64,000 nucleotides of DNA from Nucisporomicrobium flavum (lineage in GTDB: Bacteria; Actinomycetota; Actinomycetes; Mycobacteriales; Micromonosporaceae): assembly GCF_016464385.1 (NCBI RefSeq), contig NZ_JADMLH010000002.1:310001-374000 (forward strand). The letters are read 5' to 3'. Made by a program: the position numbers and the translations under genes. The notes below the pieces were generated by a model. The model made no database searches, was not told where the DNA came from, and saw only the letters and a program-made list of their open reading frames with translations. Shown here one piece after another: positions 32,467-40,780 of this stretch (the stretch's first letter is position 1; every line of letters starts with the position of its first letter).

Positions 32467-33383
32467 TCCTCGCGGAGGTCGTGCGCTCCGGCTTCACCGA
32501 GTCCGTGCACCACGGCTCGGTCGTGCTGCTGGACGCGTCGGGCGCGGTCGCCGGCTCGGCGGGAGACGTGACCGGCCCGGTCTTCCCGCGCTCGGCGAAC
32601 AAGCCGATGCAGACCGTCGGCATGCTGCGCGCCGGGCTGCGCGTCGCCGACCCCGCGGATCTCGCCCTGGTCAGTGGCAGCCACTTCGCCGAGCCGTTCC
32701 ACGTGCACCGCGTACGCGACATCCTGGCCGCCGCGGGCTTGACCGAGGAGGCGCTGCTCTGCCCGCCCGCCCTGCCGCTCGCCGAGTCGGGGCACGACGG
32801 CCGGGCGCCGCAGCGCATCCTCATGAACTGCTCCGGCAAGCACGCGGGGATGCTGGCCACCTGCGTCGCCAACGGGTGGCCGCTGGACGACTACCGGGAC
32901 GCCAAGCACCCGTTGCAGCAGGTGCTGGCCGAGACGGTGACAGAGCTGGCGGGGGAGCCGATCGCCGCCACAGGCATCGACGGCTGCGGCGCACCGGTCC
33001 TCGGGTTCTCGCTGACCGCGCTGGCCCGGGCCTTCCAGCGGCTCGTCTCGGCGGCCCCGGGTACGCCCGAGCGGATGGTGGCGGACGCCATGCGGGCGAA
33101 CCCGGAGCTTGTCGCGGGCACCGGGCAGGACGACACGCGGCTGATGCACGGCGTGCCGGGGCTGCTCGCGAAGGGCGGGGCGGAGGGTGTGGTGGCGGTC
33201 GCCGTGCCGGACGTCGGTGCGGTGGCGTTGAAGATCGAGGACGGTGCGATGCGGGCCCGGATGCCGGTGCTGGTGTCGGCGCTGCGCCGGCTCGGGGTGG
33301 TCGCCCCGGTGCTGGATTCGCTGGCCACGGTGCCCGTCCTCGGTGGCGGCCTGCCGGTCGGCGAGGTCCGCGCGACCTGGTGA
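32463..33383 (+). CDS. Asparaginase (AnsA-type, asparaginase II family)
   Basis: 306 residues from ATG 32463 (ATGA overlap). Family motifs: EVVRSGFTESVHHGSVVLLD, FPRSANKPMQTVGML, LVSGSHFAEPFHVHRV, ILMNCSGKHAGMLATC and ATGIDGCGAPV. This thermolabile, actinobacterial and rhizobial type of asparaginase hydrolyses L-asparagine to aspartate and ammonia and is unrelated to the E. coli enzymes. No signal peptide, so cytosolic. Coupling to the BKACE gene hints at joint use in amino acid breakdown. Confidence 0.9.
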   Translation: MILAEVVRSGFTESVHHGSVVLLDASGAVAGSAGDVTGPVFPRSANKPMQTVGMLRAGLRVADPADLALVSGSHFAEPFHVHRVRDILAAAGLTEEALLCPPALPLAESGHDGRAPQRILMNCSGKHAGMLATCVANGWPLDDYRDAKHPLQQVLAETVTELAGEPIAATGIDGCGAPVLGFSLTALARAFQRLVSAAPGTPERMVADAMRANPELVAGTGQDDTRLMHGVPGLLAKGGAEGVVAVAVPDVGAVALKIEDGAMRARMPVLVSALRRLGVVAPVLDSLATVPVLGGGLPVGEVRATW

Positions 33384-33402
33384 CCTGATTCACGCTAACT
33401 AT

Positions 33403-33420
33403 TGCAAGCGTTTGCTTGCA
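33403..33420. promoter_or_regulatory. Inverted repeat overlapping the -35 of the XRE gene
   Basis: TGCAAGC-GTTT-GCTTGCA. The right arm overlaps a candidate -35 TTGCAG (33416-33421), 17 bp before the TACGGT -10. A dyad over the -35 ahead of a regulator gene suggests autoregulation. Confidence 0.6.
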
Positions 33421-33438
33421 GGAGCTAGCAGGCAGGGC

Positions 33439-33444
33439 TACGGT
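33439..33444 (+). promoter_or_regulatory. -10 box (TACGGT) of the XRE regulator
   Basis: TACGGT, 6 nt, ATG 33451, with TTGCAG 17 bp upstream. A well-formed leaderless promoter. Confidence 0.6.
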
Positions 33445-33450
33445 CGAGTC

Positions 33451-33945
33451 ATGGCCACCGGAGATCTGCCCCAGGACATCGGCTCGTTCATCCGTGACCT
33501 GCGGCAGACCGCGAAGATCTCGCTCCGGCAACTCGCCGACCGGGCGGGCGTGAGCAACCCGTACCTGAGCCAGATCGAGCGGGGCCTGCGCAAGCCCAGC
33601 GCCGAGGTGCTGCAGCAACTGGCCAGCGCGCTGCGGGTGTCGACGCCCGCGATGTACCTGCGCGCCGGCCTGCTCGACGGGGAGGGCCAGCAGGGCGTGC
33701 TGGCCGCCATCGCGGTCGACCCCGACCTGACGATCGCGCAGAAGCAGTCCCTGACCCAGATCTACGAGACGTTCCGCAACGAGAACGCCCGGCACGCCCG
33801 CGAGAGCGGCGAGCCCACGGCCGGCGAGCCCGGGGAAGCCGACGAGCTCGACGTCCCCGACGAGGACGAGGCCCTGCGGGCCGTCATCCAGGACGTGTCG
33901 GTCGTGGAGGACGGCGGCGCGCCGCCCCCGCCGGCCAAGTCCTGA
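33451..33945 (+). CDS. XRE-family regulator upstream of hbhA-like gene (Rv0474-like)
   Basis: 164 residues. The helix-turn-helix covers residues 8-65: FIRDLRQTAKISLRQLADRA, then GVSNPYLSQIERGLRKPS. The rest is helical and acidic (DELDVPDEDEALRAVI) with a Pro-rich end. Its pairing with an HbhA-like and a DUF2516 gene mirrors Rv0474-Rv0475-Rv0476 of M. tuberculosis. It probably controls its own promoter through the dyad at 33403-33420 and may control the next gene, 35 nt on. Confidence 0.85.
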   Translation: MATGDLPQDIGSFIRDLRQTAKISLRQLADRAGVSNPYLSQIERGLRKPSAEVLQQLASALRVSTPAMYLRAGLLDGEGQQGVLAAIAVDPDLTIAQKQSLTQIYETFRNENARHARESGEPTAGEPGEADELDVPDEDEALRAVIQDVSVVEDGGAPPPPAKS

Positions 33946-33980
33946 CCCCACCAAGACCACTGCAACGCCGAGGAGACATC

Positions 33981-34430
33981 ATGCCCGAGCAGACCAACAC
34001 CCGGATCCCCGCCCCGCTGTACGCCGCCGCCGGCGCCGGTGACCTCGCCTGGCGCGAGCTGCGCAAGCTGCCCGCCGTGGTGAGCGAGCTCAGCGACCGC
34101 GCCGTCGCCTCGCTGCGGATGGCCAACGAGGCCGCCGGCACCACCGCCACCTCGCTGCGCGACAAGGCGAGCACCACGGACTTCGACAAGCTCCGTGCCA
34201 CCGCCACCACGAGCGCCGTCACCTTCGCCCAGGTCGCCCAGGAGCGGGCCACCGCGCTGTACACGACCCTCGTCGCCCGCGGCGAGCGCGTGATCGGCAC
34301 CGGCGTCGTCGAGGCCGCCGACGTGGTCAACGCCGACATGGTGACCACCGAGGAGCCGAAGGCCGTGGAGGCCGCCGCCGCTCCGGCCCCGAAGCCGCGC
34401 AAGCGCGCCACCCGCCCGGCCGCCGAGTAA
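33981..34430 (+). CDS. HbhA-like heparin-binding hemagglutinin homologue
   Basis: 149 residues from ATG 33981 with GAGGAG upstream. Long amphipathic helices predominate (LYAAAGAGDLAWRELRKLPA, VSELSDRAVASLRMANEAA), followed by an Ala/Pro/Lys tail, EEPKAVEAAAAPAPKPRKR. The mycobacterial HbhA has the same helical body and a lysine-rich tail that binds heparan sulfate; this tail is shorter and poorer in Lys. In a soil actinomycete it more likely acts at the membrane or in cell division than in adhesion to animal cells. Confidence 0.72.
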   Translation: MPEQTNTRIPAPLYAAAGAGDLAWRELRKLPAVVSELSDRAVASLRMANEAAGTTATSLRDKASTTDFDKLRATATTSAVTFAQVAQERATALYTTLVARGERVIGTGVVEAADVVNADMVTTEEPKAVEAAAAPAPKPRKRATRPAAE

Positions 34431-34452
34431 GCAGACACACCCCGGCATTGAT

Positions 34453-34484
34453 CCGCGGGCCCCGGCCGAAGCCGGGGCCCGCGG
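34453..34484. terminator. Terminator hairpin after the HbhA-like gene
   Basis: Perfect 14-bp stem (34453-34466 with 34471-34484) with a CGAA loop, 22 nt after the stop. The next gene's -10 box begins 3 nt later. Confidence 0.85.
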
Positions 34485-34486
34485 CA

Positions 34487-34492
34487 TAGACT
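34487..34492 (+). promoter_or_regulatory. -10 box (TAGACT) of the DUF2516 gene
   Basis: TAGACT, 7 nt, ATG 34500. Placed directly after a terminator, it makes DUF2516 and the hydrolase a separate transcript. Confidence 0.55.
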
Positions 34493-34499
34493 CTTCACC

Positions 34500-34811
34500 A
34501 TGGTCTCCAGCGCGCCGCAGTTCTATCTGCACGTCAGGCTCTACATCGACGTGCTCGTGATGATCGGCTCGTTGATCGTGCAAGCCATCGCCCTCATCCA
34601 CTGCGTGACGCAGCGCGGCGACGGCTTCCAGGCGATCGGCACCCTGCCCAAGGGTGCGTGGATCGCGATTCTGGCCGTCTGCATGGTGCTCACGTACGTG
34701 ATCGGCCCGATCGGCATCTTCGGGCTCGTCGGCCTCGCCGCGGCGCTCATCTACCTGCTCGACGTCCGTCCCGGCCTGCGCGACCTGTCGGACGGCAAGG
34801 GCTTCTGGTGA
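34500..34811 (+). CDS. DUF2516 membrane protein
   Basis: 103 residues with three membrane segments: LYIDVLVMIGSLIVQAIALI, AWIAILAVCMVLTYVIG and FGLVGLAAALIYLLDV, and a short C-terminal RPGLRDLSDGKGFW. DUF2516 proteins are small actinobacterial membrane proteins of unknown role; the M. tuberculosis member is Rv0476, also beside hbhA. The stop overlaps the hydrolase GTG (GTGA). Confidence 0.85.
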   Translation: MVSSAPQFYLHVRLYIDVLVMIGSLIVQAIALIHCVTQRGDGFQAIGTLPKGAWIAILAVCMVLTYVIGPIGIFGLVGLAAALIYLLDVRPGLRDLSDGKGFW

Positions 34812-35689
34812 GACTCCGCCGGCCGCCACCCCCGGATGGCGGCCCGCGGAATCCCGGACCGCGGCCCACCGCTCCCCGCTCCGGGCGGCCCACCCTGCCG
34901 GCCCCGCCCACCGAGCTCGTCGGCACGCCGCACGGCGTACGGCTCGAGCAGCTCGTCACTGGCGTCGGCGACCCGGTCACCGTGTTCGCGCACGGGCTGG
35001 CCGGGGACATCGCCGGCACCCGGCCGCTGGGCAGCGCCGTCGCGGGCCGCCGCGTCTTCTTCCACTTCCGCGGGCACGGCCGCTCCGACTCGCCGCCCGG
35101 ACCGTGGACGTTCGCCGACCTCGCCGCCGACCTGCGCGCCGTGGCCGACCGGGCCGGTGCGACCCGGGCGCTCGGGGTGAGCATGGGCTCCGCCGCGCTG
35201 TGCCGGCTCCTCGCCGCCGATCCCGCCCGGTTCGACCGGGTGGTGCTCTATCTGCCCGCGCCGCTGGACGGCGTACGGCCCCGCGCCGCGCAGGAGCGGC
35301 TGGAGCGCCTGCTCGCCGCCATCGCGTCGGGTGAGGCGGCGGCCGTGGCGGAGGCGGTCGAGCCGGAGTTGCCGCCGTCGGTGCGTAACACCCCGACGGG
35401 CTGGGGCTATCTGCGTCAGCGCGTCGACCAGTTGCTCCGGGAAGGGCTGGCGCCGCAGCTGGAGACGTTGTGGCGGGAGCCCGCCGCGGATGAGGGGGCG
35501 CTCCGGGCGTACCAGGGGAAGGCGCTCGTGATCGGCTGCGAGGGCGACGAGCTGCACCCGGCGGCCTGGGCGGAAGGCCTGGCCGGCCTGCTGCCCGGCG
35601 CCGAGCTGCACGTCTACGACCGGCCCGCGGTGCTCTGGACGCACCGGCGCGAGCTGCGCGAGCGGATCTCCACGTTCCTCAACGCATGA
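34808..35689 (+). CDS. Alpha/beta hydrolase
   Basis: 293 residues from GTG 34808. The fold is recognised from FAHGLAGDIAGTRPLG (oxyanion-side HG), FFHFRGHGRSDSP, the nucleophile elbow LGVSMGSAAL (Ser near residue 127), the acid candidate IGCEGDELHP and a late WTHRRELRERI that would supply His. The N-terminal 35 residues are Pro/Arg-rich. The substrate is unknown. Cotranscribed with DUF2516. Confidence 0.85.
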   Translation: MRLRRPPPPDGGPRNPGPRPTAPRSGRPTLPAPPTELVGTPHGVRLEQLVTGVGDPVTVFAHGLAGDIAGTRPLGSAVAGRRVFFHFRGHGRSDSPPGPWTFADLAADLRAVADRAGATRALGVSMGSAALCRLLAADPARFDRVVLYLPAPLDGVRPRAAQERLERLLAAIASGEAAAVAEAVEPELPPSVRNTPTGWGYLRQRVDQLLREGLAPQLETLWREPAADEGALRAYQGKALVIGCEGDELHPAAWAEGLAGLLPGAELHVYDRPAVLWTHRRELRERISTFLNA

Positions 35690-35719
35690 TGGCCCGGACC
35701 GTGCGGTCCGGGCCATCAT
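35686..35719. terminator. Bidirectional terminator hairpin
   Basis: A perfect 15-bp stem (35686-35700 with 35705-35719), GTGC loop. The hydrolase TGA lies inside the left arm, and the convergent PKD gene ends 13 bp beyond it. Confidence 0.85.
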
Positions 35720-35731
35720 CGCGAAGCATGC

Positions 35732-36763
35732 TCAGCTGGTGAGCTTCTGCACCTTGTACTTCCAGCCGCTGTTGTTGCCGGCCTTGTCGTACGCGACGTA
35801 GTCGACCTCGAGGTAGTAGCCCTTCGAGAGGCCGGCGACGCTGGTCTTCCAGACCCCGCTCGAGTTGACCCCGACCCACTTCACGGCGGCGTTCGGGATG
35901 TTCGTGACGCCCGGGGTGTACTTGACCCACTTGGCGGTCTGGAAGTTGTAGTAGTAGTCCTTGGTGCTGGTCCACTTCCAGAGCTGGATGCCGACGTCCT
36001 CGATGCCGATCTGGCTGTCCTTGGCGGTGCCCTGCACGGTCTTCCAGGACGAGGCCTTCGACGGGCTGCTCGGCACCTTCAGCGTGGCGCTCGGGTTGTA
36101 CGTGTCCTCGACCAGCGTGTACGTGCCGGCGGACGCGGCGACCTTGCTGCCCGACGCGGTCTCGAGGGTGACCTTCGCGGTGTGCTTACCGGTGCTGCCC
36201 CACGAGTAGTAGTGCTTGACCGAGGTGTTGGCCTTGTTGACCAGGCTGGTCTCGCCGTCGCCCCAGTTCACCCACACCTTGCTGGTGGAGCTCGGGATGC
36301 CGGAGAGCTTCAGCGTCGCCTCGTGGCCGCCGTTGTACCAGGTCCAGTTCCAGGTCGGGTCGAACTTGAACGAACCGCCGCCGGCAGCAACCGTCACGGT
36401 GTTGGAGACGTCGGTCTGTACGCCGTCGTCGGTGATCGACACGACGACCGTCCAGCTGCCGGCCTTGGTGAACGTGTGGCTGGCACTCGTCAGGCTGGCC
36501 GCGGGCGGCTCGGGCGTCGTGCCGTCACCCCAGTTGAGGGCGAACGTCGGGGCGGTGTCCGGGGTGCTGTCCTCGAAGGCCGTCCGGGTCAGCGTGACCT
36601 GCTGGCCGGTCCAGATGCTCGCCTTGTCGACGGCGTAGCTGGCGGTGATCGAGCCCTCGGCGGCCCAGGCGGGCGTACCGAGCACGCCGGCGCCTGCCAC
36701 CGTGCCGGCGCCGAGCGCCAGGGTCAGCATCGCGGCGAGGCCGCGCGGTCCTCCGGTGTTCAT
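35732..36763 (-). CDS. Secreted PKD-domain protein
   Basis: 343 residues. The Sec signal peptide ends at GTPAWAAEG (cleavage near residue 35). Two PKD-like beta domains follow: PTFALNWGDGTTPEPPAA with SASHTFTKAGSWTVVVSI, and KVWVNWGDGETS with KHYYSWGSTGKHTAKVTL. A third C-terminal part, from about residue 225, is rich in Trp, Tyr and Lys and lacks a family I recognise. There is no cell-wall sorting signal, so it is likely released or glycan-bound. Surface or extracellular-matrix interaction is inferred. Confidence 0.82.
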   Translation of the reverse strand: MNTGGPRGLAAMLTLALGAGTVAGAGVLGTPAWAAEGSITASYAVDKASIWTGQQVTLTRTAFEDSTPDTAPTFALNWGDGTTPEPPAASLTSASHTFTKAGSWTVVVSITDDGVQTDVSNTVTVAAGGGSFKFDPTWNWTWYNGGHEATLKLSGIPSSTSKVWVNWGDGETSLVNKANTSVKHYYSWGSTGKHTAKVTLETASGSKVAASAGTYTLVEDTYNPSATLKVPSSPSKASSWKTVQGTAKDSQIGIEDVGIQLWKWTSTKDYYYNFQTAKWVKYTPGVTNIPNAAVKWVGVNSSGVWKTSVAGLSKGYYLEVDYVAYDKAGNNSGWKYKVQKLTS

Positions 36764-36806
36764 AACTCTCCCCGTGAAAGTGGCCGCAATGAATGCGAGC
36801 CCCGGG

Positions 36807-36839
36807 ACAGTACCGGGTCGGGGGTCGCTTGATCAAGCG
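36807..36839 (-). promoter_or_regulatory. Promoter of the PKD gene with a 14-bp palindrome over its -35
   Basis: Minus strand: TTGATC (-35), 18 bp, TACTGT (36807-36812, -10), giving a leader of about 37 nt. The perfect palindrome CGCTTGATCAAGCG (36826-36839) covers the -35, a classic repressor position. Confidence 0.5.
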
Positions 36840-36909
36840 GTTGACCGTCGATATGTGGGCGGATTGACGATCGGCGTAACCTTTTGCCCCGCTCGTCGGT
36901 GTTCCTGTC

Positions 36910-37341
36910 GTGCGGCTCACCCCCAGAACTGTCTTCCTCGGTCTCGTAGCGCTCGGGCTGCCCTTCGCCGTCAGCGTCGGATGGGCTCTCGGCAGCCCCG
37001 ACGAGGCACCGCCGGCCGTCAGCGCGCCGGGCGGTGCGGGCGCCCTCGGCAGCGCGCCGGTCGCCAGCGCCGTACCCGAATCGGTCGGCGACTGGGTTCC
37101 CCGCGCACCCAAGCCGGTCTCGGTGGTGAAGCCCGTACGCCCGAGCGCGTCCGCGAGCGCCGCCCCCAGCTCCGGTACGCCCTCCGCCCCGATGTCCGGA
37201 TCGGCGGCACCGTCACTGACCGAGCCGCCCGTACCGACTCCGGCATCGGTGTTCCCGACACCGCCGGATCCGGACGCCACGACCGCCCCGACGAGCGCCA
37301 CCCCGGTGCCCTCCGGTCTCCGGCTGGTCCGCAGGTCCTAA
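36910..37341 (+). CDS. Secreted or anchored low-complexity Pro/Ala/Ser protein
   Basis: 143 residues from GTG 36910. A hydrophobic N-terminus (VFLGLVALGLPFAVSVGWAL, residues 8-27) looks like a signal or anchor; the rest is Pro/Ala/Ser/Val with no fold visible, for example SASASAAPSSGTPSAP, and ends in LRLVRRS. Such tails are common in actinobacterial wall-spanning proteins. The regular codon bias supports coding. No family recognised. Confidence 0.55.
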   Translation: MRLTPRTVFLGLVALGLPFAVSVGWALGSPDEAPPAVSAPGGAGALGSAPVASAVPESVGDWVPRAPKPVSVVKPVRPSASASAAPSSGTPSAPMSGSAAPSLTEPPVPTPASVFPTPPDPDATTAPTSATPVPSGLRLVRRS

Positions 37342-37344
37342 GCT
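37339..37344 (+). promoter_or_regulatory. -10 box (TAAGCT) of the EI24 gene
   Basis: TAAGCT, 8 nt, GTG 37353. It overlaps the stop codon of the preceding gene. Confidence 0.45.
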
Positions 37345-37352
37345 CGCGGACC

Positions 37353-38153
37353 GTGGCGAAGTCTCAGCTGGGCCCGGGCAGCGCGCTCCGGGAGTTCCTC
37401 ACCGGTGCCGGCCTGCTCGGCCGCGGGCTCGGCCTGGTGCTGCGCAATCCGCGGCTGCTCGGTCTCGGCCTGCTGCCCGCTCTGCTCGCTGGCCTGCTGT
37501 ACGCGGCGGCCCTCGTGGCACTCGTCGTCTTCGTCGACGATCTGGCGGGGGCGGTCACCTGGTTCGCCGACGACTGGTCCTCGCCGTGGCGCGGGGCGGT
37601 CCGGTTCGGGGCGGGCGCCGCGCTGCTCGGCCTCGGCGCGCTGCTCGGCGTGCTGACCTTCACCGCAGTCACGCTGCTGATCGGCGACCCGTTCTACGAG
37701 AAGATCTCCGGCGTGGTGGAGAGCCGCTACGGGGGCGTACCGGACGAGGTCGAGGTGCCGCTGCTGCGCTCGCTGGGCCGCAGCCTGCGCGACTCGCTGC
37801 GGCTGATCGGCCTGTCGATCCTCTTCGCGATCCCGCTGTTCCTCGCCGGGTTCCTGCCGGTGGTCGGACAGACCGTGGTGCCGGTGGTGGGCGGGGCGAT
37901 CGGCGGCTGGCTGCTCGCCGTGGAGCTCACCGGCGTGCCGTTCCAGCGCCGCGACAAGCGGCTCCGGGACCGGCGGCAGGCGCTGGCCGGGCGGCGGCCG
38001 CTGACGCTGGGCTTCGGCGTGGCTGTGTTCCTGTGCTTCCTGATCCCGCTGGGCGCGGTGCTGCTGATGCCGGCGGCGGTCGCCGGGGCGGCGCTGCTCT
38101 CGCGCAAGGTGCTCGGCCTGCCCACGGAGATCGTGACGACGAGCCCGCTGTAG
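37353..38153 (+). CDS. EI24/CysZ-like membrane protein
   Basis: 266 residues from GTG 37353. Four to six membrane segments are seen: LGLGLLPALLAGLLYAAALV, GALLGVLTFTAVTLLIG, LIGLSILFAIPLFLAGFLPV and FGVAVFLCFLIPLGAVLLM. The EI24 motif region is GDPFYEKISGVVESRYGG. The family includes CysZ sulfate permeases, but actinobacterial EI24 proteins have not been shown to carry sulfate. It ends flush against the lacI stop codon. Confidence 0.83.
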   Translation: MAKSQLGPGSALREFLTGAGLLGRGLGLVLRNPRLLGLGLLPALLAGLLYAAALVALVVFVDDLAGAVTWFADDWSSPWRGAVRFGAGAALLGLGALLGVLTFTAVTLLIGDPFYEKISGVVESRYGGVPDEVEVPLLRSLGRSLRDSLRLIGLSILFAIPLFLAGFLPVVGQTVVPVVGGAIGGWLLAVELTGVPFQRRDKRLRDRRQALAGRRPLTLGFGVAVFLCFLIPLGAVLLMPAAVAGAALLSRKVLGLPTEIVTTSPL

Positions 38154-39170
38154 TCAGGCGGAGGCGCGGACGACCAGCTCGGTGGGCAGGACCACCGCGG
38201 CCGGTACGTCGCGGCGGTGGTCGACCAGGCCGAGCATCTGCCGGGCCATGGTGCGTCCCATGTCGACGATCGGCTGGCGGACCGTGGTCAGCGGCGGGTC
38301 GCTGAGGCGGCTGATCTCGAAGTCGTCGAAGCCGATGACCGCGACGTCGCCCGGGACCCGGCGGCCGGCGTCCTTGAGCGCCTGCAGCGCGCCGTGGGCC
38401 ATCATGTCCGAGGCCACGAAGACAGCGTCCAGGTCGGGGTCGTCGGCGAGCAGGCGGCGCATCGCCAGGACGCCGGAGTCGCGGGTGAAGTCGCCCACCG
38501 CCACGTGCGCGGCGAGGCCGGCCTCCTCGAGCGCCGTCCGGTAGCCGGTCAGCCGGTCGATGCCCGCCACCATGTCCTGCGGGCCGGCGATCGTGGCGAT
38601 CCGGCGGTGCCCGGTGGCGAGCAGGTGGCGTACGGCCGCGACCACCCCGCCGATGTGGTCCACGTCGACGTAGGGCACCGGCAGCTCGGCCGGGGTCATC
38701 GGCCGGCCGCTGCACACCACGGGGATGCCGAGCCGGGCGAGCGCACCGGGCAGCGGGTCGGCGCCGTGCATGGAGGCGAACATGACGCCGTCGACGTGGC
38801 CGGCCATCGCGTACCGCTCGACCCGGTCGTGGCTGGCCGCGGAGCCCGCCATCATCAGCACGAGCTGCTTGTCGGCCGCCTCGAGCTCCACGCTCACGCC
38901 GCGGATCACGGCGGGGAAGAACATGTCGTCGGAGAAGACCCGGCTGGCGGTCTCCGGGAGGATCAGCGCGATCGACTCCGTACGCTGCGTCACCAGGCTG
39001 CGGGCGGCCTGGTTGGGGACGTACCCGAGCTCCTCCACGGCCTGGTTGACCGCGTCGCGGATGGCGACCGCGACCGTGGTCGAGCCGTTCACGACGCGGG
39101 AGACGGTCGCCCGCGAGACCCCGGCCCGTCTGGCCACCGCCTCGAGTGTCGGCCGCTCCCGCGTCACCAT
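38154..39170 (-). CDS. LacI-family transcriptional regulator
   Basis: 338 residues. N-terminal LacI helix-turn-helix: LEAVARRAGVSRATVSRVVN, followed by the hinge LGYVPNQAARSLVTQRT. The sugar-binding domain shows FFPAVIRGVSVELEAADKQL, DAVFVASDMMAHGALQAL and GDVAVIGFDDFEISRL. It lies 4 nt after the GH1 gene in one operon, so it is the likely repressor of that beta-glucosidase, responding to a beta-glucoside or its product. Confidence 0.92.
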   Translation of the reverse strand: MVTRERPTLEAVARRAGVSRATVSRVVNGSTTVAVAIRDAVNQAVEELGYVPNQAARSLVTQRTESIALILPETASRVFSDDMFFPAVIRGVSVELEAADKQLVLMMAGSAASHDRVERYAMAGHVDGVMFASMHGADPLPGALARLGIPVVCSGRPMTPAELPVPYVDVDHIGGVVAAVRHLLATGHRRIATIAGPQDMVAGIDRLTGYRTALEEAGLAAHVAVGDFTRDSGVLAMRRLLADDPDLDAVFVASDMMAHGALQALKDAGRRVPGDVAVIGFDDFEISRLSDPPLTTVRQPIVDMGRTMARQMLGLVDHRRDVPAAVVLPTELVVRASA

Positions 39171-39174
39171 CAGC

Positions 39175-40602
39175 TCACTCCCCGATCCGGTCCCGGTCGC
39201 TCAGACCGTTGCGCCGGATCACCTCCCGGTACCACTTGGCGCTGTCCTTCGGGACCCGCTGCTGCGTGGTGTAGTCCACGTGCACGAGCCCGAAGCGCAT
39301 CTTGTAGCCCTCGGCCCATTCGAAATTGTCCATCAAAGACCACGCGAAGTATCCCCGAAGGTCAACCCCGTGGGAAATGGCGTCCAGGCAGGCGCGCAGG
39401 TGGCCGTCCAGGTACTCGATGCGGTTGGTGTCGCGCACCTCGCCGGTCTCGGGCGACGGGCCGTCCGGGTACGCCGCGCCGTTCTCGGTGATCATCATCG
39501 GCACGCCGTAGTCGGCGTGGATGCGGTCCAGCAGCCGGGTCAGCGCGGCCGGCTCGATCTGCCAGCCGATGTCGGTGATCGGGCCGACCGGTGCGCGGAA
39601 CGCGACGCCCTCGGTCCCCGGGCTGTCCAGCTTGGCGGGCTCGCCGGGCTGCGCCGAGACGTACGTGGGGGTGTAGAAGTTCACGCCGAGCACGTCGATC
39701 GGGGCGTTGATGATCGCCTCGTCGCCCTCGCGGATGTGGCTGAGGTCGGTGAAGCGCGCCATCAGCTCGCGCATGTCCTCCGGGTACGCGCCGCGGAACA
39801 GCGGGTCCAGGAAGATCCGGTTGTTCAGCCCGTCCACGATGCGGGCGGCGTCGACGTCGGCCGGGTTCGCCGGGTCGAGCGGGGAGACCGACGCCGGGTT
39901 CAGCGTGATGCTGACCGTCTGCGCGCCGGCCGAGCGCAGTGCCCGGGCCGCGAGACCGTGCCCGAGCAGCAGGTGGTGCACGGCCTTGAAGACCGACGCC
40001 GGATCCTGGATGCCGGGCGCGTGCACGCCGCTGCCGTAGCCGAGGTACGCCGAGCACCACGGCTCGTTGAGCGTCGTCCACGTGCGTACGCGGTCGCCGA
40101 GGCGCGCGTGCACGATGGCGGCGTACTCGGCGAACGCCTCCGCGGTCTCCCGGGCCGTCCAGCCGCCGCGGTCCTGCAGCGTCTGCGGCAGGTCCCAGTG
40201 GTAGAGGGTGACGACGGGGTCGATGCCCTTGCCGATCAGCTCGTCGGTGAGCCGGTCGTAGAAGTCCAGGCCCCGGGTGTTGACCGGGCCGGTGCCGTCC
40301 GGCTGGATGCGCGGCCAGGCGATCGAGTACCGGTACGAGCCCAGCCCCAGGTCCGCCATCAGCGCCACGTCGTCGACGTAGCGGTGGTAGTGGTCGCACG
40401 CCACGTCACCGGTGTGGCCCGCGTACACCCGTCCCGGCGTACGGCTGAACGTGTCCCAGATCGACGGGCCCCGGCCGTCCTCGTTCGCCGCGCCTTCGAT
40501 CTGGTACGACGCGGTCGCCGCGCCCCAGACGAAGCCGTCGGGGAACTTCAGGCCGGAGGCCAGGGGTTCACCGCTCTCTTCCACCTCGACGGTTGCCGTC
40601 AT
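39175..40602 (-). CDS. GH1 beta-glucosidase
   Basis: 475 residues from ATG 40602. GH1 landmarks: [20 protein letters not shown] near the N-terminus, [14 protein letters not shown] (acid/base Glu), YHWDLPQTL, and [13 protein letters not shown] (nucleophile Glu near residue 380), then [15 protein letters not shown]. It has no signal peptide, so it splits imported cellobiose or other beta-glucosides in the cytosol. Unlike the Streptomyces ceb locus, no ABC sugar importer genes adjoin it. Cotranscribed with lacI. Confidence 0.94.
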   Translation of the reverse strand: MTATVEVEESGEPLASGLKFPDGFVWGAATASYQIEGAANEDGRGPSIWDTFSRTPGRVYAGHTGDVACDHYHRYVDDVALMADLGLGSYRYSIAWPRIQPDGTGPVNTRGLDFYDRLTDELIGKGIDPVVTLYHWDLPQTLQDRGGWTARETAEAFAEYAAIVHARLGDRVRTWTTLNEPWCSAYLGYGSGVHAPGIQDPASVFKAVHHLLLGHGLAARALRSAGAQTVSITLNPASVSPLDPANPADVDAARIVDGLNNRIFLDPLFRGAYPEDMRELMARFTDLSHIREGDEAIINAPIDVLGVNFYTPTYVSAQPGEPAKLDSPGTEGVAFRAPVGPITDIGWQIEPAALTRLLDRIHADYGVPMMITENGAAYPDGPSPETGEVRDTNRIEYLDGHLRACLDAISHGVDLRGYFAWSLMDNFEWAEGYKMRFGLVHVDYTTQQRVPKDSAKWYREVIRRNGLSDRDRIGE

Positions 40603-40678
40603 GCCGTCACCGCTCCCTGCGTGAATACCGCCGCCTGCCGGGCCGCGCCGACCGGTGTGATCAGCGGCGGAACTGTGG

Positions 40679-40698
40679 CGGACGGCCTGAGCCGTCCG
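40679..40698. promoter_or_regulatory. 8-bp-arm inverted repeat between the GH1 and isomerase-family genes
   Basis: CGGACGGC-CTGA-GCCGTCCG lies 77 bp before the GH1 start and 82 bp after the upstream minus-strand gene. It may end that gene's transcript or be the LacI operator in the GH1 leader; no T run is present to decide. Confidence 0.45.
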
Positions 40699-40780
40699 AA
40701 CTTAACCGGTACAGCGTAAGGCCATTCACTATCTCGGGAGGCATCCGGAAGTTGCGGAACCACGTCCGGATGATGGGACG

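Noticed and set aside
40603..40780. A CebR-type operator before the GH1 gene
   Set aside because: The known TGGGAGCGCTCCCA-like palindrome is not present; only the CGGACGGC dyad is seen, which may be a terminator.
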